From: Brooklawnia sp963780175
GTDB taxonomy: Bacteria; Actinomycetota; Actinomycetes; Propionibacteriales; Propionibacteriaceae
Direction: 5' to 3'
Length of the DNA: 64,000 bases
NCBI GenBank assembly: GCA_963780175.1
Contig: CAWAAT010000003.1
Location: 62,001-126,000, forward strand
Position 1 is the first letter of the stretch, and each line of letters begins with the position of its first letter. Both the position numbers and the translations under genes were made by a program. The notes beneath the pieces were generated by a model. The model had not been told where the DNA came from. It did not search any database and worked only from the letters and a program-made list of their open reading frames with translations. This document shows positions 48,727 through 60,552 of this stretch, in pieces.

Positions 48727-51700
48727 TCGACCCGCCATTCCACGACGACGTCGGCGCCGGGATGCTCGGCGACGAACCGCTGCAGTTGGCCGGCCACAGC
48801 CCCCGTCCCCTGGCCGCGACTGATCCTGGCCCGGCCCGATGGCTTCGTGGGCTTGATCACAGTGGTCGTGGTGGTCGTCACCTTCTGATCGTCTGACCCG
48901 CCCGCCAACCACGCGAACAGTTCGTCCTCGGCCCGCTTGAGCGCCGGGGCCAGCGCGACGCTGAACTCGTCGGCGTCCACCGCCTCGCGCAGCCGTCGCA
49001 GGATGCCGGCCGCCTCCTCAGCCCGGCCGCCCTCGCCGCGCGCTCCGGCGAACAACGGCTCGAACCGCTGCCATGAGAACCCCTCAAGGACTCCCGCCAC
49101 CCCCGCTGCACTGCTCAGCGAGCGCCCGGCCTTCGTGGGCTCCGGCAGTTGATCGGCTCCCGTGGCCGCGGCCAGCCGTTCGATCAGCGGCAGCCCCTGC
49201 AGCCCGCGCAGCCCGTCACACAGTTCCGCGGTCACCCGCGCGGTGGCCAGTCGCCCGCCGGCAGCAGAATCTCCCATCCGCAGTTTCGTCCGCGCCTGCT
49301 CCAGTGCGTGCACCAGTCGGTGCGCGGGGGCAGTCAGTTCGACGGCGCGGTTGTGCACCGCGGACGCCAGGTTCGCGACCTCGGCGGGGGTGACGTAGGC
49401 CGACGCGTTGATCCCGAACACCGAACCCGCCAGCGAGACCGCCACCGACCATGTCTGCTGCGTCGGCATGGGCTGGACGCGCAGTTCCATCTCGTCGCGC
49501 AGTTGCCCGGGCTTCGGCGCCGGGATCGGCCCACCGTGGGCGAACCAGGCCCGGCGGCGCAGCGCCGCCCACGCCAGGATCACCAGGTCGGCGACCTCGC
49601 GGGTCAGCCCCATCGCCGGTTCCATCGCCTTGATCCAGCCGCGTACCTCGCCCACCGTGACCGGCCCGAGGGTGGCCGCGTCGCGGGCACCGAGGCGTCG
49701 CTCGAACTCCGGACCCCAGGTGGCGAAGTACTCGTCGCCCATCAGGAAGTGCGTCTCGGCCGCCTTGCCGACCCCGAGCGGGTTGGCGATCTTCCGGACG
49801 ACGGGGGCGTCCGGGCCGAGCGGGACGCGTCCCTCGCGGTCGCGCAGGGCCTCCTCGACGTAGCCGTAGACCGCCTGCAGGTCGCGCGGCCGCACCTCGA
49901 CGTCCCCGGGTTCGAAGCGCGGGTGGCCAGGGTAACTGGTGGCGAACGCGTCGTCCACCAGGGCCTCGAAGCCCTGCTTCAGCGTCCCGCCGGCGGGTGG
50001 CCGCGGGGTGAACGTCGGGGTCAGCGACGACAGCACGTCGGGGTGGGCGGCGTCGCTCACCACGTCACCGCCACGAACCGGCGACTCGACGTCATAAGCC
50101 ACCTGGATTGCCTGCCGCAGCCGGTGCAGCAGCGCCTCGCGTTGCGACTGCAGCATGGCTTTCGCCTGCACCCGCCCGGTTTCGGACAGGTGATCGGCGT
50201 AGCTGGCGTACCGTTCGCCCGTGCCCTCGAGCAGGTAGTTGAGCACGCCGAGACGGCTGACGTCCTTCATGCGCTCGTCACTGAAGAACCGGGGCAGCCA
50301 CACGATGGTGTTCTCGTCCCAGTTGCGGGCGCGCATGGCCTCGATGCGGGCGTGGTCCTCGGTGGGTGAGTGGCCGGGCTCGTCGAACGGGTGGTCGATG
50401 ACGAACTTCCAGGTGCCCTCCGGGGCGCGGAAGTGTTCGTCGGTCAGCCAACCGGCGTCGCGGACGTTGCCGAACACCAGCCCGACCTCGCGCGCCGAGC
50501 CGCGCCACACCACTGTGTGCGAGTAGCCGCCGAGCATGTCCTGCGGGCCCAGGTCGGGCAGCCCGAACGCCTCGGCGACCAGCCGTTTGATGAGGTCGCG
50601 GTGGCGTCCGGGGTTGTCCTCGCCGCGGGCGCGGTCGATGATCGACTCGTAGTCGACGTCGGAGAGTTGCAGCGAGATCTGCGGGTTGCGGGCCTCGGTT
50701 TCGACCTTGATCTCGGGCACCTGCCCCGCCCACTGCCGCACCTTGGCCAGCACGACCGCGGCCTCACCGTTGGGCAGCGGCGAGCGGATCGACCCGTGGT
50801 TCAGCGACGCCAGTCGTCCCGCCGTCAGCGCCTTGAGGGCCGGGACGTTGGGTGCCACCGCGCTGAGCAGCAGGGTCTTCGCGAGCCGCAGGTCGGCCTC
50901 CAGTGCGGGCGGACGCTGCGTCCCCGGGTCGGCAAGGTCAGCGGCGGTGAGGCCGTACTCCTTGAGGATCAGCGGCTGCAGGCGCTGCTGGTAAAGGGTG
51001 CTGGCCGCCCGGAACAGCGCCGCGGACGCCTCGTCGAGCGGCTGGTCGCCGGCCGCCCCGGTCACCAGGTGGTCGAACGCGTCCCCGACCGGGATGACGT
51101 CGTCGATGCTCAGGGTGTCGCGGCGGTCGACCAGGATCTGCTGCATCACCTTCAGGGCGGTGCGTTCGCGTTGCATCACCCCGGCCAGCGACCGCAGCGT
51201 CGACACCAGCGCCGGTGAGAATGGGTAGGTCAGCCGGAACTGGGCGGCGTCGGCGCCCTTGTGCGAGTCGTCGGTGTTGATGCCGTCGAGCAGCACGTCC
51301 CACGACTCGGCCCGCCGGTCGAGGCGCGCGAACGCCTCGTCGATCTGGGCGGACGCGGCGGCGTCGCGGGGGGTGAGCAGCCGTTTGTTGGCGACGTAGG
51401 GCAGGTTGTCGTCGCCGAGGGTGATCTTGCGGAACCGGCCCTCCTGGAAGTTGAACGACTGCTCCAGGGTCTGCTGCTCGGCGCCGCTGGCCCGGAGTCG
51501 GCGAGCCAGCGCCGCAGGTCCATCTGGCGGGCGATGAACGACACCAGCGGAATCCGCCGGCCGCCCTGGCCGCCTTCGACCAGCTTGGTGAGTTTCTGGC
51601 TCTCGGTGCCGAAGAACGTGTGGTCGCGGATACGGAAAGCCAGCCACAACACCAGCTCGTCGAGGAACAGCACCACCGCGTCGTAGCCCAGCGACTGGGC

Positions 51701-52461
51701 GTGCTCGGTGATCGCCGTCAGACCCTCGTCCAGCCCGACATGGGTGGCGTGGCCGGCGTAGGCGCCGAAGTAGTGCTGCTGCAGGGCGGCCACCAGTTCG
51801 GCCCGCCGGGGGTCGGTGGCGGACGCCGCCTTCGCCGCCTCGTAGGTTTCGGGGTTCCAGGTTCCGGCGTCACCGAGCACCGCCCCCCACGTGTCGGCTG
51901 CCTCGGAATCCTCGTTCAAGCCCGGCGAAGAACGCGTCGTCGCCCAGCCGCCGGCGCATCCCGTCGGCGTCGGCCATCAGCCGCGCGGTCTGGTGCAACG
52001 GCGGCAGCGTGGCGCCGGGGTGCAGGTCGCGCACCTGACGCAGGTAGCCGTCGAACAGCGCCTGTTCCATCGACGTGGCGCCGAGCATGTGGAACGTCAG
52101 CGGCAGCACCGTGCCGGCCCTGCAGGTGCGGGTCGTGGCGGGCGATGGCAGCCGACAGATCGGGGATGGCCCGGGCCTGCGGATGCTGGCGCAGCAGCGC
52201 GTACAGCACCGCCATGAAGTGGCTCTTGCCGGACCCGAACGTGCCGGTGAGGAACGCGCCCTTGCTGGTGTTGGCGTCGATCGCCTCGCCGACCACCCCC
52301 AGCGCGGTGTCGAACGCCCGCGCGATCTGGTCGGTGACCACGTAGTCGGCCAGCGTCCGCTCCAGGTGCGCGTCGTCGACGCTCTCGGTGAGCCGCAGCA
52401 CGTAGTCGGCGCTCGAGGTGGTCTCGGGGATGGTGAAGATGTCACGCAGCAGGGCGCTCAC
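48723..52461 (-). CDS. pglY: BREX-2 ATPase PglY (frameshifted near its N-terminus)
   Basis: GTG 52461 (VSALLRDIFTIPETTSSADY) overlaps the pglX stop (GTGA). Walker A is FLTGTFGSGKSHFMAVLYAL and Walker B AVVLFLDELVLWLAFRI. The long C-terminal 970 residues read openly from about 51490 to 48723 (SFNFQEGRFRKITLGDDNLP onward) and include AEAFGLPDLGPQDMLGGYSH. Frame changes at about 52124, 51907 and 51495 need four extra bases in total; removing them fits 1244 residues. PglY is the large ATPase of the Pgl system, thought to work with the methyltransferase PglX. The stop overlaps the pglZ start. Confidence 0.86.
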
Positions 52462-55400
52462 GAACGGGCCCTCCTTCCGCGGGCAGTAGGGGCCGGGACG
52501 CCAGCGCGCCAGGTCGTCGAGGGTGAGGCCGAGGGTTTGGCAGTGGCCCGGAGTTGTTCGCCGCAGAACGCGGCCGGGCTGATGCCGAACAGCGGGTCGA
52601 CCGCCGCGTGCCACTGCTCGACCCACGGCTGCAGCTCGGCCATCCCGGCCACCAGCGGGACGAGCGTCGCGTCGTCGGCGCCCTCGGCCTGCCGCTGCTG
52701 GATGATCGTGGCCAGGGCCAGGGACTGCTGGGCGTGGTCCCAGCCGGCCCAGCCGAGCAGCGGCGGTCGGGTCGGTCTCCCGCCCGGCGCCCGGGTAGAG
52801 GATGAACCGCTCCTTGGGCACGTCGAGCTTGCCGCGCGCCGACCAGTACGACTGCTTGCGGAAGTCGGCGTGGTGTACTTCGGCGGCACCGGGATGGTGC
52901 GAGGTTCTCGCCGGCGTCCTCGCGGCGCTGCAGCGCCCAGGTGTGCTCCCACTCGGCGAACTTCCGCAGCCCGGAGTCCTTCAGCCGGTGGGCGGCGAGG
53001 TAGGGCACCGCCTCGGGTTCGAGCAGGGCGGTCAGCGCTTCGGTCAGGTCGACGTCGCGGCGGCGCTGCCACAACTCGGCGACATCGCGGAACTCGGCGT
53101 CGCGGCCGAGCACGTCGGCGAGTTGGCTGACCGACTGCGGGGTGGGGTGGCCCTGCGGGCTGAACCACAACGCGCGGTCCTCGAGGCGGTCGAGCAGCCA
53201 GCCGCGCAGCGCGGTCTCGGCCTGCTTGTCGAACGCTTCGGACGCCCAGCGCCGCTTGTACTCCGGGTGCCTCCAGCAGCCGGATCGCGTCGACGGACCC
53301 GATCGCGTCGATGCGCCACTGGACGACCTCGCGGTAGGCCGGCCGGCCAGTGGGCCGGGATCTCGGTGATCGGGGTGGACCCATGCCGGGCGAACCACGC
53401 GGTGTCGTCCTCGCCCGCGGCGACCTTGCGGCCAGCACGATCTCGAAGGCCCGCTCGCCGAGCGCTCACCTCGGGCGGTCGTCGCCGTCGTAGGGTCGAG
53501 CGTCCTCGTCGAGCAGCCCGTAGGACGCGGTAGACCTCCCAGTCCAGTTCCTCCTGATGGGCGATCATCTGGCTACGCAGGGACGCCTGCGCGGCCTCGC
53601 GCCTCGCGCGAGCAGGTCGGCGGTCGGGGTGGTGGACGTCGATCAGGGTGGCGACCTGCTGACGCGGCAGAGTTGCTGGGCAGGCGGTCGAGGACGCGTG
53701 CGCGCTCGAGTGGGAGCACCTTCGGGAGCGGGAAGTCCTGCAGCGTCGTGCCCGTGAACTCGTAGAAGCGCTCCCACTCTCAGTGCTTGCGATGCCTCCG
53801 CCGTAACCTCCGTTGCCCTTGTCGTGGCTGTTCTGCTTCAGCCAGAAGCAGGCGGTCGACGAGTTCAGGACGCCGAGCAGCGCCAGGTGGTCGTCCTCGG
53901 TCGCCTCCGCCGGCAGCTTGATCACCGGCGCCGACTGCTTGAACACCTTGCCGCCGCGATCGAGCACGAAGTGGTTGTGCGTCGCCACGAACGCGAACGC
54001 GATTGACCGAGCGGCTGGCGGAATCGCTGCGGGAAGAACATCGAGTGGTCCACTCCAGCGCAGTCCACCGCTCGCGCCGTTGGTCTTGCGAGAACGTCCA
54101 GCTGCGTTGCCAAGGGATCGCCTGTACGCGCCAAAGATGCCTCTCGATGGCCGTCAGCTACCGGTCGGGCTTCGCCTCGCCGGTCGTATGGGAACACGGT
54201 GACATTCACGGGCGCTCATGCCGTAATCGCGCACCTCTTCGCCGAGTACCAGCCGGTACGACGTCGTTCGTCAAGCCATGACAGCGCGATCGGCAGTCAG
54301 CCGGCAGCGAAGTAGGCCTCATCGCTGCCTGCGTGCGTCGTACGGCCGATGACCGTCCATCGTGCAGCCCCAGACGGCGAGCTGCGGACTGTTCGATAAC
54401 GTTCGGAGCACGTCCTGAGCACCGCCCCCCGCGAGGCTCCACGGGTGCGTGAGCCAGGATGGCCCGGTTCAGGTTCGGTGACTGTGATCCAGCCGTTCTG
54501 ATACTCACCAGCATCGATGTGGTCGACGATGGAGCGACCAGACCAGCCCCTTCGCCGGCTCAGCGGGGCGCTCCGGTTCGCCTCGGATACCGAGGACTGC
54601 GCGAACGCGTCGTCGCTGCGCGGCGCTCGGTTGCGCCCGACGAGGATCACGGTCGGCGTGCCGTGCCCCGGGATGTAGGCGCCGGAGGTGTCGATGACTG
54701 CGCGCAGGTCGAGTTTGGCGAGGAAGCTCCTCGATGAGCGTCGCGCCGAACTCGCGCTTCATGAACGAGTTCGACGTGATTTGCCCGACCCAACCCGCGG
54801 GCTGGTCGCCGTGCCCTCGCTTGGCGAGCTCGAACAGCAGTTCCATGAACGGGCACCGTCAGCGCGTACTTGCCCTTGAGGTGGTCGTAGCGCTCCCGGT
54901 ACGCCGGCGTTGAGCTGCTTGTCCTTGACCGTGATGTACGGCGGGTTCGCCGACCACGACGTCGTACTGGCCGCGCGTGAGGGCCTTGACGAGGGCGTCC
55001 TCGTCCTCGGTGGAGTAGGCGAAGTCGTCGCTCGGTGCCGCGAAGAGCGCGTCCTGGTCGTGGCCTGAACGCAGCAGCGAGTCCCCGGCCAGCCACGTTG
55101 ATCGGGAACCTCGGGCGCCCGCTCCAGCGAGCGTCGCCCCGATCACCTGCAGCGCCGCGACGGTGAGCCGGAACCGCGCGATGGCCACCGCGAACGGGTT
55201 GAGGTCCACGCCGTAGACGGCGTCGAGCGCCTTGCCGCACCCGCTCCCGAACTCCCAGTCCGGGCGCCTCGGCGTCCCACCGCGCGAGGATGCGCCGGAA
55301 CGCACCGAGCAGGAAGTGCCCGGACCCACAGGCGGGGTCGATCAGCTTGAACCCGTCCAGCGGCCGGTCCTCGAGGGCGGGGTCGAGCGTCCGGTCGAGG

Positions 55401-56036
55401 ATGAACTCCTCGACGAACTCCGGGGTCTGCAGCAGCGCGTAGGTCTTCTTGGCGTGCTCGGAGAGGTCCTGGTAGAGGTCGCCGAGGAAGCGGGTGTCCA
55501 GGCTCCGGGTCGGTGAAGTCGTGCAGCGCAGCGCGCCGGCGTCGTCGCGGCGCCGCCAGAACTCCGAGCAGCCGGGTGACGGCCTCGCCCGAGGGCGAGA
55601 CGGTGCGCAGCAGCGCCTGGTGCGTCTCGACGAGTCCGGCGGTCGCGGGCGTCGCGGCGAGGTGCCCGATCGCCTGCGCGCAGCCACTCGCGGTCGGTGT
55701 CCTCGGGGTGCTGCGGAAGAACGCCAGCTCGGGCGTCCAGGGCCTCCTGCCGGCGCTCGGGTCGGTCCGGAGATCCACACCGGGTCGAGCAGGCCGTTGT
55801 CCTCGCAGAACCGGACGAACACGCTGGTCAGCACCCACGACACCGCGGCCTGGGTGATGCGGTCGTCGGCCCACGCGGTGTAGGTGGCGGCGGTCCGGTC
55901 ACCGGCCAGCGCGGCGGCGTGCTCCGCCCGCCACGCGTCCGTCGAACTCGAGCAGGGCGATGCGGTCGCGCAGGTCGTCCTCCAGCGCCAGCACCTGCTT
56001 CTTCAGGTCGGTGACCAGGGCGTCAGCGGCGATCAC
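52458..56036 (-). CDS. pglX: BREX-2 adenine-specific methyltransferase PglX (heavily frameshifted)
   Basis: GTG 56036 (VIAADALVTDLKKQVLALED) overlaps the pglW stop. The SAM site KLIDPACGSGHFLLGAFRRI is at about 55345-55290. The catalytic motif is read as GNPPYITVKDKQL near 54950 once one extra base (GGCGAACCC for GGCAACCC) is removed. The C-terminal part (RERFILYPGAGRETDPT-like and WEHTWALQRREDAGEN) matches the PglX end. More than ten frame changes occur across the gene. In type 2 BREX this enzyme methylates host DNA at a specific site to mark self; here its activity cannot be judged until the sequence is corrected. The full span is 3579 bases, about 1190 codons. Confidence 0.82.
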
Positions 56037-59000
56037 TGGGGGAGTCCTTCCGGGGCGGGGCTGTTCTGGGGGACGGCGTCCTGGGTTGCGGGGGCGCTGG
56101 GGTGGGCCAGGATCCACTCGGGCGGCACCGCCACGTACTGGCTGGGGGCGGTGAGCGGCAGCGGGTGGCCGTCGACGACCGGGCCGACGCGGCTGTGCAG
56201 TTGCGGCACCACCAGCCAGATGGCGGTCGGGCGCGCGGTGGCCAGGTCGAGCCAGTCGGTCAGCAGGCCGAGGGCGTCGTAGCGGGCCAGCAGCGACGCG
56301 TCCACCAGCACCACCGGACGGCCGTCGGCGTCCGTGATCGCCTGCTCGACTACCTGGCGGACGGCGGGCAGCGACCGCTGAACCAGCGCCCGTAACCCCT
56401 GGTAGGGCCGCGAGCCCGGCACGTCGGCGTCCGCCCCGAGCACCTCGGACCACGGGACGCCGACGCTGGCGGCCGTCTCGTGCAGCGCGTCCATCAGGGT
56501 GTGGGTGAGGTCGACCTCGACGACGTCGAAGTCGGTGCGCAGCATCGTGAAGAAGCGCTCCAGATACAGGGCGCCCACCCCGAGGGCGAGGAACGAGCGG
56601 CTGCGGCGGCTGTCGGCCAGCCGCTGCCCAACCGCGCCCGGCCCGATCACCCCGATCGCCGGCGTCAGGCGCGTCACCGGACGCGAGTCCAGGCCGGTGG
56701 TGTCACCGCCGCGAACCTGTGGTGCCAGGTAGGTGCGGCGGTCCTCGTCCCAACGCAGGCCGAGCGCCTGCTGGGCGATTGGGTCGAGATCGGGACGGGT
56801 CGGCAGCGGCGCCAAATCAGGGAACCGGGCAGCCACCCGGTCGCGCAGGTCCTTGGCGTCGTAGGCCTGGCTGGGCAGCACGGCGGGCACGGCTCGCAGC
56901 AGGGCCGCCGCAGGGGTCAGGTCGCGGTGGTGCAGTTCGCCGGCGGCGGACGCCCCGGCGTGGCGGGCCAACTGGGCGCCCAACCGGGCCAGCCTCACAC
57001 CGTCGCGCAGGCCATCGGTAGCTGTGTCGGTGCTTGCCGAAGAGCTGTCTGCGGGCGTTGCTGCCGAGCCCGCCGGGTGGCCTGGGCTGGCGGTGAGCAC
57101 GCGGCTGAGTTCGGCGGCAACCCGGGACGCTGGGACGAGTGCGTCGGTGCCGGTGAGGTTGGCCTCTTCGACCAGGGCGTCGGCGCGGCGTCCCAGTGCC
57201 TCGGCGACGTCGAGCAGGTCGGCGCGGGCGGCGAGCAGCACCGGCTGGCCGTCGCGGCGGCGCAGTGACCAGCCGCCGGCCTCCTCGCCGGGCAGTTGGT
57301 CGTCGCCTGGCAGGTGCTCGGCTCGGTCGATGGCGTTGCGGCGCTCGACGGTGCAGCGCAGCAGGCCCTGGGCCAGCCGGGTCTCGTTCGCGTCCACCGA
57401 CTCGGGAGCCGCGACCATCAGCATCAGCAGATGCTCGGCCAGTTCGTCGAAGGTGGCCACCCCGCCCAGCTCGGTCAGCCGCCGGTCGACCGCCGCGGCG
57501 AGCGTGTCGAGCAGGGTACGGGCAGCGTCGTCGTCGGCCCAATGGTCCTGCAGGGTGGCGAGCAGTTGGCTGATCCGGCCGCGGGTGACCGCAGGGCGCA
57601 GGGCGGCGGCCAGCTCCGCTTGGGTGGCGTTCGCACCGACGCTGCCGGTCAGCCCGAGCAGTAAGGACGCCAGGGTGGCCGCCCGGTCGTTCTTGTCTTT
57701 GCGGGCGGGCGCCAGCAGCACGTCGGCACACTCAAAGGGGTCGGCCAGCTGGGCTCGGCGCGCCTCGACCGCCCAGCTGCGCCCCCGGCGTCCGAACTTG
57801 CCCCGCCACAGCTTCGCGCGGGTCTGTACCTCAATCTTGGCGGGGCCGGTCAGGCCCGGCAGCCGGGTCAACCGCCACGCATCCACCAGTGTGAGATCGC
57901 CGACCGTCGCCAGGTGCAGCTGCTCCAGCGCCGACAGGGCGCGCGGGGAGAGCCCGGACCGGGTCAGCGGCGTCTCGGCGGTGGCCGCCTCGACCAGCGC
58001 CTCGGCGTCCTCGGGGACGGCCGAGCTGGCCGGGAAACAGGCCCGCCACTCGCGCAGCATCTGCTCGGCGGTGTGGTGGCGGGTGCTGGCGTCCCGGGCG
58101 AGAGCGGTGCCGAAGAACGCGACCAGCGGGGCCTGAACCGACCGGTCGAAATCGGCGGGCTCAAGGGTGACCTCGTCGTTGATGGACGCCGGGTCGGACA
58201 GCCCGTCGCCGTAGACCGGGGTGTGACCGGTCGCCATCTCGAACAACACCACCGCGGCCGCGTAGCGTTCGGCGGCCGAGTCGTACTGGCGGCGTCCGGT
58301 CAGGAACGGGTCCAGGTAGGGACGGGTGCCGGCCTGGGTGTCGGACGCCGGGGCCCTCGTCAGCGAGAAGTCGAACAGTTTGAGGTGCTTGGCGCGCGAT
58401 GAGGCGTCCTTGTGGACGCCAAGGTTGGCCGGTTTGATGTCGCGGTGGGTGATGCCGGCGGCGTCCAGGGCGACCAAGGCCTCGAGCAGATCGGTGCCCC
58501 AGCGCTCCAGCAGGTCGAGGGGCAGGCGTTCGCGGTTACCGAGGTGGGTGGCCAGGGTTTCGCGGCCCGCGCTCTCCAGCAGCAGCGCGCTGCGGCCACC
58601 GACGCCCAGCGGGCCTTCCAGCAACTTGACGATGCGAGGGTGCGAGATCAGCCGCAGGGCGTCGGCCTCGTCCTGCAGGCGCCGAGCGGCCGAGTCGTCC
58701 AGCGCCACCTTGAGGACGCGGTCGGGGGCGTCCGGATGCTCGGCGTCCGAGACCAGCAGACCCACCGCGGTCGACCCGGCGCCAAGGCGGCTGGTGAGGG
58801 TGAAGCGGCCGTCCAGGACGGCGCCCGGGCCGGCGTCCAGGGGGTCGGTCACCTCGTCGGAGGCGGCGGGCTCGGCAGCGTCCAGTTTGGCCAGGAAGGC
58901 GCCGACGTCGGCCAGCCGGTCGCTGACCAGCGGGCACGTGGCCTGCAGAATGGCCTCGCGCAGCGCGGGCGGGGCCTGCGGCAACTCGACCGAGACGTCG

Positions 59001-60367
59001 AGACCGCCCTGGTCACGCAGCCGGGCGATGAGGTCGGCGCGGGTGCGGGCGGGCGCGCCGCCGGTCACGATGTAGAACGCCAGCGCGCCCAGACCGAAGA
59101 CGTCCAGGCGCAGGCGCTCGGGGGCCCCGACCGTGACACCCTCGGGCGCGGTGAACGCGTCCCGCAACCAGCGCTCGTCGAGGGCCAACTGGTTGACCGG
59201 GTCGGCGCCGGCCAGCATGGTGACGCCCCGGGTCATGGTGGTGGTCGACTCGTCGGTGCGTCCCACCCCTTGCCAGTCGGCGATGCGGGCCTGGACGCGT
59301 CCCTCGCGGTCGGGGCGCACCAGGATCGCCCGCGGGTTGAGGCCCCGGTGCACCACGTTCTTGCCGTGGGCGTACTGCAGGGCCTCGCCGATCTGGCGGA
59401 TCAGGGCGAGCTGCGACTCGAAGCTCAGGGCGCGCGGCTGCTCGGCCATCCACAGGTCGAGGCGCTGCCAGCTGGGGTCGTAGGGGTAGATCAGGCCGGG
59501 GCCGAGTTCGGAGTCGACGTAGTCCTCGGGACGCAGGATCGCATCGTGGCTGAGGTGCTGCATGACGTGCAACTCGTGGGCGGCCAGCAGCCTCAGGCGA
59601 CGGCGCGCGTCCTCGGACGAACCGTCGGCGGCGACCCGGAACCGGATGAGGTGGCGGCGGCTCGGGAGGTGCTTGTGGCTGGCCAGCCACTCCTGCCAGC
59701 CGGGGCCGTCGGCGAGGGGCTGGGCGTCGAGGACGTAGGAGCCGACCTCGCGCTGATGGGGACGCAGACCGATGCGCTCCATCAAGGCCAGCAGGGCAGG
59801 CTCGTCGATCTGGACGTTGGGGCGGGGCCGGCGTTCGAGGATCGCGGTGATCGACTCCAGGCCGGAGCGCTGCTCGGCGTTCGGGAGGCCGTACAGATTG
59901 CGGCGGGCGACGTCCGGCAGTTCGCACACCAGGTCGGGGTGGTGCAGGAAGACGGACTCCTGGATGAAGGGGACGACCTGTTCGGGGCGGGTGGCTGCTG
60001 ATGGGGGGAGCCGACGGCCGCGGACGAGGTCGTCGTAGGCGGCCATCAGCTTGGAGCGCAGCCGTTTGGCCTTGCGGTTGGCGAGCAGCAGCGGGGAGTC
60101 CTGCGCCCGGTGGCCGTCGCGTAACCAGCTGCGATCGTCACCGCTCAACGCGCCGGAGTAGTACTTCAGCTCGACGAGGTTGAGCCCGGCGGGGGTGAGC
60201 AGCAGCAGGTCGACCTCGTGCCAGGCGCCCTGACCGTCGAGGAACTCGAAGTTCGACCAGGCGCGGAACGGGGGGCGGTTCGGGAGGAGAGCGCGAACGA
60301 TGCGCAGGCCCTCGGCCTCGTGGGGGAACGGGGAGGGCGAGACCTCGACCCAGCGGTCGTCGACCAC
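56033..60367 (-). CDS. pglW: BREX-2 serine/threonine kinase PglW
   Basis: The protein has 1444 residues in one clean frame. An N-terminal NERD-like nuclease-related domain (WHEVDLLLLTPAGLNLVELK, about residues 48-67) is followed by a first kinase-like domain whose loop reads VVHRGLNPRAILV, lacking the catalytic Asp (HRD is HRG), so a pseudokinase. The second kinase domain has GITHRDIKPANLG (about 640) and LFDFSLTRAP (DFS in place of DFG) and is probably active. The C-terminal 700 residues include helix-hairpin-like PRALSALEQLHLATVGDLTL. It heads the operon pglW-X-Y-Z, each overlapping by four bases. Upstream 185 bases contain a family A palindrome. PglW is the regulatory kinase of the Pgl phage-growth-limitation system. 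Confidence 0.9.
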   Translation of the reverse strand: MVDDRWVEVSPSPFPHEAEGLRIVRALLPNRPPFRAWSNFEFLDGQGAWHEVDLLLLTPAGLNLVELKYYSGALSGDDRSWLRDGHRAQDSPLLLANRKAKRLRSKLMAAYDDLVRGRRLPPSAATRPEQVVPFIQESVFLHHPDLVCELPDVARRNLYGLPNAEQRSGLESITAILERRPRPNVQIDEPALLALMERIGLRPHQREVGSYVLDAQPLADGPGWQEWLASHKHLPSRRHLIRFRVAADGSSEDARRRLRLLAAHELHVMQHLSHDAILRPEDYVDSELGPGLIYPYDPSWQRLDLWMAEQPRALSFESQLALIRQIGEALQYAHGKNVVHRGLNPRAILVRPDREGRVQARIADWQGVGRTDESTTTMTRGVTMLAGADPVNQLALDERWLRDAFTAPEGVTVGAPERLRLDVFGLGALAFYIVTGGAPARTRADLIARLRDQGGLDVSVELPQAPPALREAILQATCPLVSDRLADVGAFLAKLDAAEPAASDEVTDPLDAGPGAVLDGRFTLTSRLGAGSTAVGLLVSDAEHPDAPDRVLKVALDDSAARRLQDEADALRLISHPRIVKLLEGPLGVGGRSALLLESAGRETLATHLGNRERLPLDLLERWGTDLLEALVALDAAGITHRDIKPANLGVHKDASSRAKHLKLFDFSLTRAPASDTQAGTRPYLDPFLTGRRQYDSAAERYAAAVVLFEMATGHTPVYGDGLSDPASINDEVTLEPADFDRSVQAPLVAFFGTALARDASTRHHTAEQMLREWRACFPASSAVPEDAEALVEAATAETPLTRSGLSPRALSALEQLHLATVGDLTLVDAWRLTRLPGLTGPAKIEVQTRAKLWRGKFGRRGRSWAVEARRAQLADPFECADVLLAPARKDKNDRAATLASLLLGLTGSVGANATQAELAAALRPAVTRGRISQLLATLQDHWADDDAARTLLDTLAAAVDRRLTELGGVATFDELAEHLLMLMVAAPESVDANETRLAQGLLRCTVERRNAIDRAEHLPGDDQLPGEEAGGWSLRRRDGQPVLLAARADLLDVAEALGRRADALVEEANLTGTDALVPASRVAAELSRVLTASPGHPAGSAATPADSSSASTDTATDGLRDGVRLARLGAQLARHAGASAAGELHHRDLTPAAALLRAVPAVLPSQAYDAKDLRDRVAARFPDLAPLPTRPDLDPIAQQALGLRWDEDRRTYLAPQVRGGDTTGLDSRPVTRLTPAIGVIGPGAVGQRLADSRRSRSFLALGVGALYLERFFTMLRTDFDVVEVDLTHTLMDALHETAASVGVPWSEVLGADADVPGSRPYQGLRALVQRSLPAVRQVVEQAITDADGRPVVLVDASLLARYDALGLLTDWLDLATARPTAIWLVVPQLHSRVGPVVDGHPLPLTAPSQYVAVPPEWILAHPSAPATQDAVPQNSPAPEGLPQ

Positions 60368-60469
60368 TGCACCTCCTCGGTTGGCGATTGGTTCTTACCC
60401 TAGCCGCGTCGTGACGGGGCGGAGGGGTGGCGTCGGCTGGCGGACGGGGAGCGTGGCCCGTCCCCGTAA

Positions 60470-60530
60470 ACGCGTGCCATCTGGCTTCGCGCGTGCGACA
60501 TATCGGACGCGCGAAGCTATTTCGCACGCG
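60470..60530. repeat. palindromic repeat family A, copy 4
   Basis: About 61 bases from ACGCGTGCCATCTGGCTTCG to a matching right arm ending TTTCGCACGCG, centre CGACATATCG. It lies between the pglW start and the esterase stop, at the right edge of the BREX island. Confidence 0.85.
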
Positions 60531-60552
60531 GCTGCGGGGTTGCTCGCGGCTC

